A DNA stretch of 64,000 nucleotides from Myxococcus xanthus (GTDB taxonomy: Bacteria; Myxococcota; Myxococcia; Myxococcales; Myxococcaceae), in NCBI RefSeq assembly GCF_013116825.1, contig NZ_JABFNS010000032.1, forward strand, positions 1 to 64,000, read 5' to 3'. Position numbers and translations under genes: made by a program. This document shows positions 17,814 to 26,633 of this stretch, in pieces (the stretch's first letter is position 1; each line of letters begins with the position of its first letter). The notes under the pieces are model-generated. The model made no database searches and was not told where the DNA came from. It saw nothing but the letters and a program-made list of their open reading frames with translations.

Positions 17814-18476
17814 TCAGGACTGGCTGGCATTGGCGCAGTCGAAGCCTGTGGCCTGCACGAGCCCCGCCTGGTGTATCAGCATGACGGCGCGGTACAGGGG
17901 GTCGTAATCCACGGAGGCGCGGAAGAGGTTCTGGTGCACGAGCATGCCCAGGAGCCCGCCCAGGAGGCTGTGCGCGGCGGAGAGTGCGTCCACATCCTGC
18001 CGGAACTCCCCCATCTGCTGTCCGTGACGGATGAGGCGCTCCAGCGTCGTCACGTAGAGGGCCAGCTTGTCTCGGATGGCCTCCGCTACCTGGTCATTGG
18101 AGTCGGCGGCCTCGGCCGCGAGCATCGCGAAGAAAATGCCGTATTCGCGGTGCTCGCGAAGGAGGAGGTGCGTCCGCTCGCAGATGGATTGGAATTGCTC
18201 CCGCGCCGGAAGTTCGCGGTCGTCTCCAGGCAGTTGAAAGGCTCTCAGACAGCGCTGGTGCAACTCTTCAATCGCAGCCAGCAGCAGATCTTCCTTGGTG
18301 GGGAAGTGCCAGTACAGCGCTCCGGGCGTCATCCGGATGGCGCGGGAGAGGTCCGCCATCGTCGTGGCGAGGAAGCCTCGCCTCGCGAAGAGGTGGATGG
18401 CCGCTTCCAGAATGTCCATGCGCGTGCGCGCGGCACGCTCTTGTTTCAGCTCACGTTGGGCGGGTTCCCTGGCCAT
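17814..18476 (-). CDS. TetR/AcrR-family transcriptional regulator
   Basis: A 220-aa repressor type. The N-terminal HTH (about 15-65) reads ILEAAIHLFARRGFLATTMA, then DLSRAIRMTPGALYWHF and PTKEDLL, a textbook TetR DNA-binding domain. The C-terminal ligand-binding helices (about 75-210) have no recognisable ligand signature. It follows the metallophosphoesterase gene by 18 bp on the same strand, so it may be co-transcribed with it and control the divergent promoter region at 19917-20226. That is inference from layout. Confidence 0.92.
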   Translation of the reverse strand: MAREPAQRELKQERAARTRMDILEAAIHLFARRGFLATTMADLSRAIRMTPGALYWHFPTKEDLLLAAIEELHQRCLRAFQLPGDDRELPAREQFQSICERTHLLLREHREYGIFFAMLAAEAADSNDQVAEAIRDKLALYVTTLERLIRHGQQMGEFRQDVDALSAAHSLLGGLLGMLVHQNLFRASVDYDPLYRAVMLIHQAGLVQATGFDCANASQS

Positions 18477-18494
18477 ACCCGCCGAATCTATGCA

Positions 18495-19916
18495 TCACGC
18501 CAGGAGTGTCACCCAGACGATCTCCGGCGGCGCTCCGACGCGGAGCGGCGGACCCCAGAAGCCTGTTCCCCGGCTGACATACAGGTGCCGGTCTCCTTCG
18601 TGAAACAAGCCCGCGTCGTGCTCCCAGATGGCGGAGACCGCCAGCGTGAAGGGGAAGAACTGTCCCCCGTGGGTGTGCCCGGAGAGCTGCAAGCCCATTC
18701 CCTCCCGCGCCGCCACCTTCCAGTTCGACGGCTGATGCGCGAGCAGCACCGAGGCCCGCTCGGAATCACGGCCCGCCGTCGCCGCCGCCAGGTCATAGCC
18801 TTGCGAGAACCCCATCTTGCCCGCCGACCAGTCGTCCACACCCACCAGGTCGAATGACGCGGCCGTGTCGCCAATGCGCACGTGACGGTTGCGCAGAACA
18901 TGCACATCCATACGCTCCAGCGCTTCAGCCCAGGCCGCGTCGCTCCAGTAGTACTCGTGGTTTCCCGTGACGAAGTAGGTGCCGTGGCGTGACTTCAACT
19001 CGGACAGCGCCGAGACCGCTGGGGCCAGCGACGCGACGTGTCCGTCCACCAGGTCGCCAGTGATGCACACCAGGTCGGGGCGCAATGCGTTGCAGCGGCG
19101 CACCAGCTCGTCCATGAAGCGGCGCCGGATGACCGGGCCCACGTGGATGTCACTCAGATGGACGATGCTGAAGCCATCCAGCGCCTTGGGCAGCCCCGGC
19201 AGCTTCACCGCCACCTCGTTCACCACGGGCGGATGGAAGGCGCTCCACATCCCGAAGCCCGTCACGCCACCGGCGGCCAGCGCTGCTCCCCCGGCTGTCG
19301 CCCGAGCGAGGAAGCGTCTGCGCTCGACATCCACCGGAGCCGAGGCTGCGGGCATGGCGCCGCTGGAGCCTGCCGCTGCCGGAGCCTCGGACATTGCGCC
19401 GCCGGGCTTTTCCGCCATCGCGACCGGAGCAGCCTCGGCGTGCGTCGTCGCCGCGCCGTGTCCACTTGTCGCCAGGGCTTCCTGAGTCACTGACACGGAC
19501 TCGGTGCCCGTCGCCGCCAGCGTGCTGCCAGCTTGTGTCGAGCGATGGGACACCGAGGCCGTCTCGCCACCGCGCAGCTCCACCACCGCCGGCTCGCCGC
19601 GTGAGCGCTGCATTCGTGCCGCCACCTTGCGCACCGCGCCCAACACTTCGAGCGCGAGCAACAGGTAGATGGCCATGCCCATCCACGTCCACACCCCCGT
19701 GGCCACGGCGAAGGTGGCGTCCATGGGAAGGAAGCGCGTCACCGACCACGACAGCACGAGCAGTGTGCCCAGCACCGTCATGACGCTCATGCCCACGCGC
19801 CGCCATGCGCGGTGCTCCGACGTGGCCGCGAAGAGGCGCCGGTACAGGTAGACGTGGACGGCGACCGTGGCGATGCCGGTGACGATGGCGAAGAGGATGA
19901 AGCGCGCGGTGTCCAT
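18495..19916 (-). CDS. Membrane-anchored metallophosphoesterase (calcineurin-like)
   Basis: A 473-aa protein. Residues 1-120 carry about four membrane helices (FILFAIVTGIATVAVHVYLY, then VMTVLGTLLVLSWSV and MGMAIYLLLALEVL). Next come an Ala/Ser/Thr-rich linker (about 125-205), a Tat-like stretch ERRRFLARATAGG with a hydrophobic segment, and the phosphoesterase domain (about 240-473). All five motifs are present: HLSDIHVG, GDLVDG, GNHEYY, a His in LLAHQPSN and GHTHGGQ. It belongs to the YkuE/UDP-diacylglucosamine hydrolase-like branch, so a lipid-linked phosphoester is a fair guess. ATG 19916 was chosen because the longer frame has no domain signal and AGGA lies about 12 nt upstream. Confidence 0.87.
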   Translation of the reverse strand: MDTARFILFAIVTGIATVAVHVYLYRRLFAATSEHRAWRRVGMSVMTVLGTLLVLSWSVTRFLPMDATFAVATGVWTWMGMAIYLLLALEVLGAVRKVAARMQRSRGEPAVVELRGGETASVSHRSTQAGSTLAATGTESVSVTQEALATSGHGAATTHAEAAPVAMAEKPGGAMSEAPAAAGSSGAMPAASAPVDVERRRFLARATAGGAALAAGGVTGFGMWSAFHPPVVNEVAVKLPGLPKALDGFSIVHLSDIHVGPVIRRRFMDELVRRCNALRPDLVCITGDLVDGHVASLAPAVSALSELKSRHGTYFVTGNHEYYWSDAAWAEALERMDVHVLRNRHVRIGDTAASFDLVGVDDWSAGKMGFSQGYDLAAATAGRDSERASVLLAHQPSNWKVAAREGMGLQLSGHTHGGQFFPFTLAVSAIWEHDAGLFHEGDRHLYVSRGTGFWGPPLRVGAPPEIVWVTLLA

Positions 19917-20226
19917 GCAGTGCACCATCCTGACCCGTGTGCGACGCGCTGCAATGCAATCCGCGTGAAGAAGTGTGAACACCTCGTACACGGACATCGC
20001 ATCAATCCGCGCGGGGTGTTCGCAGCTGGGGCAATCGCGACCCGAACCCACGTCGCATGCGATTGCAGCACGCAGCCAAGAGAGCGCCTGCGCCGTTCTC
20101 GCGATACAAGTCGCGGCGTGTTGGCCGTATACACCGGCCAGCCCGAAAGCCACTGAAGGGGCGCCGCGTGTGTAACGGCGAACCGCCTGGCTGACGCGCA
20201 TGCACCACCTCATCGAGGAGACCCCC
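19917..20226. other. Divergent promoter region with an inverted repeat
   Basis: 310 bp between the metallophosphoesterase and RCC1 genes without a supportable gene. It is less GC-rich than its surroundings. The inverted repeat TGGCCG-N7-CGGCCA (20122-20140) is about 105 bp before the RCC1 start and could be an operator, perhaps for the TetR protein encoded at 17814. No clear promoter hexamers. Confidence 0.35.
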
Positions 20227-23200
20227 ATGCCCCCTGACATGATGGCGGCAACGCGCCGCCTGTTGACGTGCCTGTTGAGCGCCTTGCTGATGGTTGGCTG
20301 CGAGCCCTCGGGGGCGCTCGCCATGCTGGAGACTCCACACGCCACGCGCACCCAGCGGGTGGTCGTCACGGCTCCGCCGATGCGCATCGCCGCGGGTGCC
20401 CAGCACTCGCTGTATCTGTCACCCGGAGGCGACGTGTGGGCCTGGGGCGGCAATGGCTCCGGCCAGCTTGGCGGGGCGGAGACGTCCCTCCAGGGGTTGG
20501 CGCCGGTGCGACTGGCGGCGCTGGAGAACATCGTGTCGGTGGTGTCCGGAGACGCCCACTCGCTCGCGCTGGGCGCGGATGGCTCGGTATGGACGTGGGG
20601 TGGCAACAGCTCCGGGCAGCTCGGTGATGGCTCCACCACCGACCGCGCGACGCCGATGCGGGTGGCCGGCCTGGACAGCGTGGTGGCGGTGGCCGCCGGA
20701 GACTTCCACTCGCTGGCGCTGCGCGAGGACGGCACGGTGTGGGCGTGGGGGACGAACTTCCACGGACAGCTCGGCCGGGGACACACGCAGCCGGGGCTTA
20801 CGCCCGAGCGGGTCCCCGGGTTGGAGGGCGTGGTCGCGCTCGCCGCGGGCTTCGACTTCACCCTGGCCGTGCTCGAGGACGGCACGGTGCGCGCGTGGGG
20901 CTCCAACGGCTCCGGCCAGTTGGGCGACGGTACCTTCACCCAGCGCCTGTCTCCCGTGAAGGTCTCCGGGCTCAGCGGCATCACCGAGGTGAAGGCGGGC
21001 ACCTACCACGCGCTGGCGCTGGGCAAGGACGGCGGCGTGTGGACGTGGGGCAGCAATGCCTCCGGACAGCTCGGTGATGGCACGTGGAATGACCGCGCCG
21101 TACCCATGCAGGTGCCGGGACTCGAGCGGGTGAAGGCCGTGGCTTCCATGGACTCGGATTCGCTGGCGCTGCTCGACACGGGCGCCGTGTTCGCGTGGGG
21201 GGCCAATGGCTCCGGCCAACTGGGTGCTGGAGACACCACCGACCGCGCCACGCCGGGACCGGTGCCGGGGCTGAATGCGGTGGCCTCGGTGGTGGGCGGC
21301 GCGCAGCACGCGCTGGCCCTGCGAAGAGACGGCACGCTCTGGGCCTGGGGCGGAGGCATGTCGGGCCAGTTGGGCCACGGCGGCTCCGAGCGCCACGTGG
21401 TGCCCGCTCCGGTGATGCGCCTGGCGGGCGTGACGTCGATGGCGACGGGCAGCTTCCACTCCCTGGCCGCGCTGGGGGATGGCTCCGTCTGGGCCTGGGG
21501 CCGCAACACCCATGGGCAGCTGGGTGATGGCAGCACCGCCGAGCGCCACGCCGCGGTGCGCGTGGAGGGGCTCGGCGGCGTTCGCAGCGTCGCCTCGGCC
21601 GCCCACCATTCGCTCGCCGTGGGCATGGATGGGACGGTCTGGGCATGGGGGCGCAACGCCGCCGGACAGTTGGGGGACGGCACCACCACGGACCGCGCCC
21701 GGCCCGTCGCGGTGTCGGGCCTGTCGTCGGTGACGGCGGTGGCCGCGGGCGGCAGTCACGTGCTGGCGCTGCGCAGCGACGGCAGCGTGTGGGCCTGGGG
21801 CTACAACGCGCTGGGACAGTTGGGGGACGGCACGACGGTGGACCGGTTGACGCCGGTGCGCGTGTCGGGGCTCGGTGCGGTGGTGGCGGTGGCCGCCGGT
21901 TCGTACTTCTCCATGGCCCTGCAGTCCGACGGCACGGTGTGGACGTGGGGCGAGGGCTTCGAGGGACAGCTGGGGGACGGCGGTGGCGTGCAGCGACTGA
22001 GTCCGGTGCGCGTGGAGGGATTGGCGAACGTCACCCGCGTGGCGGCGGGCTCCGCGCATGCGCTGGCCGTGCTCGGCGACGGCACGGTGTGGGCGTGGGG
22101 CGACAATGGGGAAGGGCAGCTCGGAGACGGCTCCTGGGCGGACCGCTTCCGTCCGGTGCAGGTGCCGGGGTTGCAGGGCATCACCGCCGTCAGCGGTGGC
22201 CGCTCCCACTCCATGGCGTTGCAAGGCGATGGCACGGTGCGCGCGTGGGGCTACAACGGTTACGGCCAACTCGGAGATGGAACGCTCACCTCGCGCGTGC
22301 GGCCCGCCCTCATCCCCGGCCTGACTGGCATCCAGGCGCTCCATCCCAGCCACCTGCACGTGTTCGCGCTGCACGCGGATGGGACGTTGCGCGGGTGGGG
22401 CTACAACCGCTTCGGCCAACTGGGCCTGGGCGCCGCGGGTTGGAGCGCCTTGCCAGTGCAGGTGCGTGGCATTGGCCGCGTGGACCGGCTGTCCGTCGGC
22501 CGCGCGCACGCGCTGATGGTGCGCGCCGATGGCTCGGTGATGGCCTGGGGCGAGAATGGCTCGGGCCAGCTGGGCGACGGAACCTCCACCCACCGCGCGG
22601 GTCCGGTGTCCGTGCTCGGCGTGCCCTGTGTCCGCTCTGTCGCCAGTGGCGTACAGCACTCGCTCGCGCTGGCGTGTGACGGCACCGTCTGGGCCTGGGG
22701 CGCGAACGGGCGAGGGCAGCTGGGAGATGGCACCACCACCCCGCGCGTGACGCCGGGGCTGGTGGAGGGGCTTCGGGGCGTGGTGGCGCTGGCGGCGGGG
22801 GGAGACGCGTCGGTAGCGCTGCGGGCGGATGGCTCCGTGTGGAGCTGGGGCGGCAACGCCAGCGGCCAGTTGGGGGACGGCACCACCACGGACCGCGCCC
22901 TGCCGGCCCACGTCGAACACCTCTCCAACGTGGTGGCCGTGGCCGTGGGCGAAACGCACGCCCTGGCGGTGGGCGAGGGCGGCGCGCTGTGGGCCTGGGG
23001 CGCGAATGGCTCGGGCCAGCTGGGAGATGGTGGCACCGAGCGGAGCCTGACGCCGGTGCGCGTGAAGGGGCTGGAGCGCGTGGCGTCCGTGGCGGCCGGA
23101 CGTGCCTTCTCGGTGGCGGTGCGCGACGACGGCACCGCGTGGGCCTGGGGCACGAACCCGTCCGGCCAGTTGGGCGATGGCACCAACCACGCGCGGAGCG

Positions 23201-24600
23201 TGCCAAATCAGGTGACCACCTTGAAGGGCATCCGCGCCATGTCCGCGGGGGCCCACCACGTGGTGGCGCTGAGCGCCGACGGCACGGTGTGGACGTGGGG
23301 CGACAACACGCTGGGCCAGCTGGGGGATGGCTCGTCCTCGCCGACGGGGATGTGGCCCCGGCAGGTGCCGGAGCTGCGAGGCGTGGAGGCGGTGGCCGCG
23401 GGAGAGCAGTTCACCGTGGCCGTGCTGCTGGACGGTACCGCCCGCGCCTGGGGCAGCAACGAGTACGGCCAGCTCGGTGATGGGAAGACGGGCCCGCAGC
23501 TGACGCCGGTGGCGGTGAAAATCGACGGGCCGAAAATCCGCCCGCCCGTGCGCACCGTGCGCGCCTGGGGACAGCACGCGGTGGTGCAGATGTCGGACGG
23601 CACCGTGCAGACGTGGGGTGACAACACGTTCGGCCAGCTGGGAGACGGCACCACCACGCGGCGCGCGGTGCCCTTGACGGTGGATGGATTGGCGAGCGTG
23701 GTGGCCGTGTCCTCGGGCGCCTGGCACTCGCTGGCGCTGCGCAGTGACGGCACTGTCTGGGCGTGGGGCGCCAATGGCTTCGGTCAGCTCGGGGATGGCA
23801 CGTCCACTCCGCGCACCAGGCCGGTGCAGGTGGCCGGGTTGGGGGATGTGGTGGCCATTGGCTCGGGGGGCTACCACGCGCTGGCGGTGCGCTCGGACGG
23901 CTCGGTGTGGACGTGGGGCTACAACGCGTTCGGCCAGCTGGGGGACGGCACCGCGGAGTCGCGCTCCCTGCCCATCCGGGTGGAGGGGCTGGAGGGCGTG
24001 GTGGCCGTGGCGGGCGGAGACCACTACTCGCTGGCGCTGCACTCGGACGGCACCTTGTCCGCGTGGGGCAACAACGCGTCGGGCCAGTTGGGAGACGGCA
24101 CCGGCACCACCCGCTATTCGCGCGTGGGGGTGAAGGGCGTGGACGGCGTGGTGGACGTGCGCGCGGGCGCGACGCACACGGTGGCGCTGCGGGGCGACGG
24201 CACCGTGTGGACGTGGGGCGACAACGCGTTCGGTCAGCTGGGGGACGGCGCCGGCGGCACGCGGATGCGCCTGGTGCCCCGGCCAGTGCCGAACCTGTCC
24301 TCGGTGTCCGCCGTGGGAACGGGGGCTCGCCACACGTTCGCCGTGACGCTCGAGGGTGCGGTGTGGACGTGGGGACGCAACTCGCACGGTCAGCTGGGGC
24401 TGGGGGACAACACGAACCGGACGGAGCCCCTGCGCGTGCGGGAGCTGTCGGACGTCACCGTGGTGTCGGGCGGGGCGGATTTCTCCCTGGCCATGAAGCG
24501 CGACGGCACGGTGCTGAGCTGGGGGTCCAGCCTCTACGGTTCGTTGGGCCTGGGCGCCGCGGGGCAGCGCTCGTCACCCGGGCAGGTGGCGTTGCCCTGA
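20227..24600 (+). CDS. Lipoprotein with 28 RCC1 repeats
   Basis: A 1457-aa lipoprotein: signal to LLMVGC (Cys about 22), then an almost unbroken array of RCC1-type repeats of about 50 residues, each centred on a W-x-W-G...GQLGDG motif. I count 28. RCC1 repeats form seven-bladed propellers, so 28 repeats fit four propellers in a row. The only clear break is between repeats 21 and 22 (VKIDGPKIRPPVRTVRAWGQ). The DNA is repetitive too, e.g. nearly identical stretches near 21662 and 22862. No enzymatic domain is visible; a surface binding or scaffold role is likely. ATG 20227 has GAGGAG 6 nt upstream; ATG 20200 lacks a ribosome site. Confidence 0.88.
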   Translation: MPPDMMAATRRLLTCLLSALLMVGCEPSGALAMLETPHATRTQRVVVTAPPMRIAAGAQHSLYLSPGGDVWAWGGNGSGQLGGAETSLQGLAPVRLAALENIVSVVSGDAHSLALGADGSVWTWGGNSSGQLGDGSTTDRATPMRVAGLDSVVAVAAGDFHSLALREDGTVWAWGTNFHGQLGRGHTQPGLTPERVPGLEGVVALAAGFDFTLAVLEDGTVRAWGSNGSGQLGDGTFTQRLSPVKVSGLSGITEVKAGTYHALALGKDGGVWTWGSNASGQLGDGTWNDRAVPMQVPGLERVKAVASMDSDSLALLDTGAVFAWGANGSGQLGAGDTTDRATPGPVPGLNAVASVVGGAQHALALRRDGTLWAWGGGMSGQLGHGGSERHVVPAPVMRLAGVTSMATGSFHSLAALGDGSVWAWGRNTHGQLGDGSTAERHAAVRVEGLGGVRSVASAAHHSLAVGMDGTVWAWGRNAAGQLGDGTTTDRARPVAVSGLSSVTAVAAGGSHVLALRSDGSVWAWGYNALGQLGDGTTVDRLTPVRVSGLGAVVAVAAGSYFSMALQSDGTVWTWGEGFEGQLGDGGGVQRLSPVRVEGLANVTRVAAGSAHALAVLGDGTVWAWGDNGEGQLGDGSWADRFRPVQVPGLQGITAVSGGRSHSMALQGDGTVRAWGYNGYGQLGDGTLTSRVRPALIPGLTGIQALHPSHLHVFALHADGTLRGWGYNRFGQLGLGAAGWSALPVQVRGIGRVDRLSVGRAHALMVRADGSVMAWGENGSGQLGDGTSTHRAGPVSVLGVPCVRSVASGVQHSLALACDGTVWAWGANGRGQLGDGTTTPRVTPGLVEGLRGVVALAAGGDASVALRADGSVWSWGGNASGQLGDGTTTDRALPAHVEHLSNVVAVAVGETHALAVGEGGALWAWGANGSGQLGDGGTERSLTPVRVKGLERVASVAAGRAFSVAVRDDGTAWAWGTNPSGQLGDGTNHARSVPNQVTTLKGIRAMSAGAHHVVALSADGTVWTWGDNTLGQLGDGSSSPTGMWPRQVPELRGVEAVAAGEQFTVAVLLDGTARAWGSNEYGQLGDGKTGPQLTPVAVKIDGPKIRPPVRTVRAWGQHAVVQMSDGTVQTWGDNTFGQLGDGTTTRRAVPLTVDGLASVVAVSSGAWHSLALRSDGTVWAWGANGFGQLGDGTSTPRTRPVQVAGLGDVVAIGSGGYHALAVRSDGSVWTWGYNAFGQLGDGTAESRSLPIRVEGLEGVVAVAGGDHYSLALHSDGTLSAWGNNASGQLGDGTGTTRYSRVGVKGVDGVVDVRAGATHTVALRGDGTVWTWGDNAFGQLGDGAGGTRMRLVPRPVPNLSSVSAVGTGARHTFAVTLEGAVWTWGRNSHGQLGLGDNTNRTEPLRVRELSDVTVVSGGADFSLAMKRDGTVLSWGSSLYGSLGLGAAGQRSSPGQVALP

Positions 24601-24618
24601 GCCGGGCATCAGGGCTCG
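24594..24618. terminator. Hairpin overlapping the RCC1 stop codon
   Basis: Perfect 7-bp arms GCCCTGA (24594-24600) and TCAGGGC (24609-24615) around an 8-nt loop, followed by TCGTT. It separates the RCC1 gene from the convergent small Arg-rich gene. Confidence 0.45.
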
Positions 24619-24619
24619 T

Positions 24620-24784
24620 TCAGAGGGTGCGGCGGGCGGTCCGCATCCGCACCCGGTACTTCTTGGGCGGGCGCGTCCTGAGCCGGGCCCGGTACGTGCC
24701 ATGCGCGCGCCGGGACGAGCGGGAGCGCCGGCTGATGGTTTTCCTGCGACCCGCGCCGGGGGTGCGTCGACGAAGAGCTTTCAT
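24620..24784 (-). CDS. Small Arg/Lys-rich protein (54 aa)
   Basis: A 54-aa highly basic protein starting MKALRRRTPGAGRRKTISRR and ending RMRTARRTL, with about 40% Arg+Lys and no acidic residue. The first codons are AT-rich and the rest follow the usual GC-rich third positions, which favours a real gene. It begins 20 nt after the stop of the 24805-25398 gene on the same strand, so it may be in its operon. The ribosome site is weak. Nucleic-acid or polyanion binding is the obvious guess; no named family recognised. Confidence 0.5.
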   Translation of the reverse strand: MKALRRRTPGAGRRKTISRRSRSSRRAHGTYRARLRTRPPKKYRVRMRTARRTL

Positions 24785-24804
24785 GGGTGCATCCGGCGCG
24801 TGCG

Positions 24805-25398
24805 CTAAGGCTTCTCCGTGAGCGGGCGGGGCGTCGTCAGCTCGGAGCCGATCTGCCGCCACTCCTGCGCGTAGGCGCCGCGAGCGAAGGCGCGCAGGTC
24901 GTCGGACGTCACCGTGCCCCGCGCCATGGCGGTCCCCAGCGCGCGCACGACGGCGTTGCGGTGCGGCTGCTCGACGTAGGGATTGCCCTCGCGGAACACC
25001 TCGCCGAAGAGCGACTCCAGGCGGCCGTCCTGCTTCAGGCGCTCGACGATGCGGGCCTGCGATGCGGGCTCGTTCGCGTGCGCGTGCAGCATGGCGGAGG
25101 CGAGCCCGCCCTGGGCATCCGCCTGGTCGGGAAACTCCGAGAGCAGCTCCAGCTCCGCGTCAGCGCCCGCGATGGCGGTGGCGTCCAGAGGCGGCGCCGT
25201 CACGCCGCGCTGGGCGGGGCGCCGGTCGGGCTCGAAGTCGCTGCGGCCCTGGAACGTCTGCACCGTGCGGTGCGCCTGGACACCCTTCGTCCCCTGGGTG
25301 GCGGTGCCGGAGGCCGGCCGCTGCTCCGGAGCGCTGGCGCGCTCATGCGCCGGGCCCTTGGGCGAGGACGGACGGTTACCACCATCGATGCGAGACAT
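24805..25398 (-). CDS. Hypothetical protein
   Basis: A 197-aa protein I do not recognise. The N-terminal 65 residues are Gly/Pro/Ser/Gln-rich and look disordered (MSRIDGGNRPSSPKGP). The C-terminal 130 residues are helical and charged (DAELELLSEFPDQADAQGG, QARIVERLKQDGRLESLFGE, GTVTSDDLRAFARGAYAQEW). There is no signal peptide or membrane segment. ATG 25398 was chosen for GGAG 6 nt upstream and because the upstream extension is Pro/Gly-rich. The small basic gene follows 20 nt downstream. Confidence 0.65.
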   Translation of the reverse strand: MSRIDGGNRPSSPKGPAHERASAPEQRPASGTATQGTKGVQAHRTVQTFQGRSDFEPDRRPAQRGVTAPPLDATAIAGADAELELLSEFPDQADAQGGLASAMLHAHANEPASQARIVERLKQDGRLESLFGEVFREGNPYVEQPHRNAVVRALGTAMARGTVTSDDLRAFARGAYAQEWRQIGSELTTPRPLTEKP

Positions 25399-25538
25399 GG
25401 GGGCTCCAGGGATGGGGCCCGGTGCGGACAGAGCTCCGGGAATTCCCATGTAGGTTATCGGGCGCGGTGTGGCTCCAGTTGCGTCCCACCTCTAACGTGC
25501 GTCCGCCGGAGTGTCCCCGCACGGCGGGCGCGCCCGCG

Positions 25539-26624
25539 TCATCGCCCGGAAAAACGCAATGACTCCCGGCGTTTGGCGGGCAGGGGAGGGAAGTGGCGCT
25601 CCAGCCCGTGGACCAGGTCCTCACGCCACGCAGGGTAGTTGTGCCCACCGCTGTACTCCCGGAGTTCCACCTGATGCCCAGCTTCTGAGAGCACGGGAGC
25701 GATGCGGCGGTTGCCCTCCAACAAGCCCTCGAAACGGCCGCAGTCCAGCCAGACGTCCAGCGGGCGGCGGGGTGGGGGGCGCGCCAGGTCGAAGACGACG
25801 AAGTCATGGCCCTCCACCGTGAAGGCCCCGGACTGGGACAGCACCCGGCCGAAGACGTCCGGCATGCGCAGGCCGGTGTAGAGCGCCATCAACCCGCCCA
25901 GCGAGGCCCCCAGCACCGCGTGGGCACCGGGGCTGCGCCGCTCGTCCACCAGCGACAGCTTCTGGCGCGCCAGCGGCAGCACCTTCCACTTCAGCAGCCC
26001 CACCGTGTACTCGCTGCAGGCGTACTCCATGCTGCGTGTCTCGCCGCCATTGCACACGAGCGCCAGGGCCACCGGGCGCATGCGGCCTTCGGCCACCAGG
26101 GTGTCCACCAGCTCCGGAAGGCGGACGCGGCGCAGATAGTCCTCGCCGTCGTACACCACCACCAAGGGCACCGGCGCGTCCGTGGGCGGCGCGTACAGGT
26201 ACACCCGGCGCTGGCCCGGCAGGTCCACGTCGCCTGTGTCCACCACATGCCGGGTGACGCGGCCCCGAGGCGCGCCGCGCGGGTGCCGGGCGGGCAGGGA
26301 CGAGCGGGCCTGGGGCATGTGGAACGAGTGGTTGATGCCGCCAAGGCCGTTGTCGGAAGGGTGGCGGTTGAGCGGGTCCTCCACGCGCTGGCCGCGCGGG
26401 TCCTCCAGCGCGTATTCGACGTAGGCATCCGCGGGCAGCGTCAGCGTGCGAGCCCACAGTCCGGGCGCCACGCGCTTGAAGGGCAGCGGCTTGCCGCGCC
26501 AGTCCTGGAAGTCACCCTGGAGGCAGATGGGGCCTCGGCCGCGCCACACGAAGGTGGCGGTGTCCGATTCGATGACGGGCGTTCCCTCGGCGCGGGCCCG
26601 CGCCTCCAGTGTCTTCGCGTCCAT
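25539..26624 (-). CDS. Esterase of the enterochelin esterase-like (Fes/esterase D) family
   Basis: A 361-aa cytoplasmic enzyme with an N-terminal E-set/CBM48-like domain (about 20-105; ICLQGDFQDWRGKPLPF) and an esterase-D hydrolase domain (about 120-350). The nucleophile elbow is AVLGASLGGLMAL, an acidic residue lies in VWLDCGRFEG, and the catalytic His in YSGGHNYPAWREDL. This two-domain plan is that of Fes and related enzymes that hydrolyse esters of siderophores or similar compounds. It lies 9 nt downstream of the epimerase gene in a three-gene unit. Confidence 0.85.
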   Translation of the reverse strand: MDAKTLEARARAEGTPVIESDTATFVWRGRGPICLQGDFQDWRGKPLPFKRVAPGLWARTLTLPADAYVEYALEDPRGQRVEDPLNRHPSDNGLGGINHSFHMPQARSSLPARHPRGAPRGRVTRHVVDTGDVDLPGQRRVYLYAPPTDAPVPLVVVYDGEDYLRRVRLPELVDTLVAEGRMRPVALALVCNGGETRSMEYACSEYTVGLLKWKVLPLARQKLSLVDERRSPGAHAVLGASLGGLMALYTGLRMPDVFGRVLSQSGAFTVEGHDFVVFDLARPPPRRPLDVWLDCGRFEGLLEGNRRIAPVLSEAGHQVELREYSGGHNYPAWREDLVHGLERHFPPLPAKRRESLRFSGR

Positions 26625-26633
26625 CCGCGCACC

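Noticed and set aside
6180..20110. Identical 12-mer TCGCGATACAAG at 6180 and 20099, both before exported-protein genes
   Set aside because: In 64 kb about a hundred pairs of identical 12-mers are expected by chance, and the distances to the starts differ.
20419..24387. 1322-codon open frame antisense to the RCC1 gene
   Set aside because: Same GC effect; the translated protein is a low-complexity His/Arg/Gly shadow of the repeats.
20440..24590. Tandem DNA repeats that might suggest a CRISPR array or mobile element
   Set aside because: Periodicity of about 150 bp follows the RCC1 protein repeat and stays in frame; there are no identical direct repeats with unique spacers.
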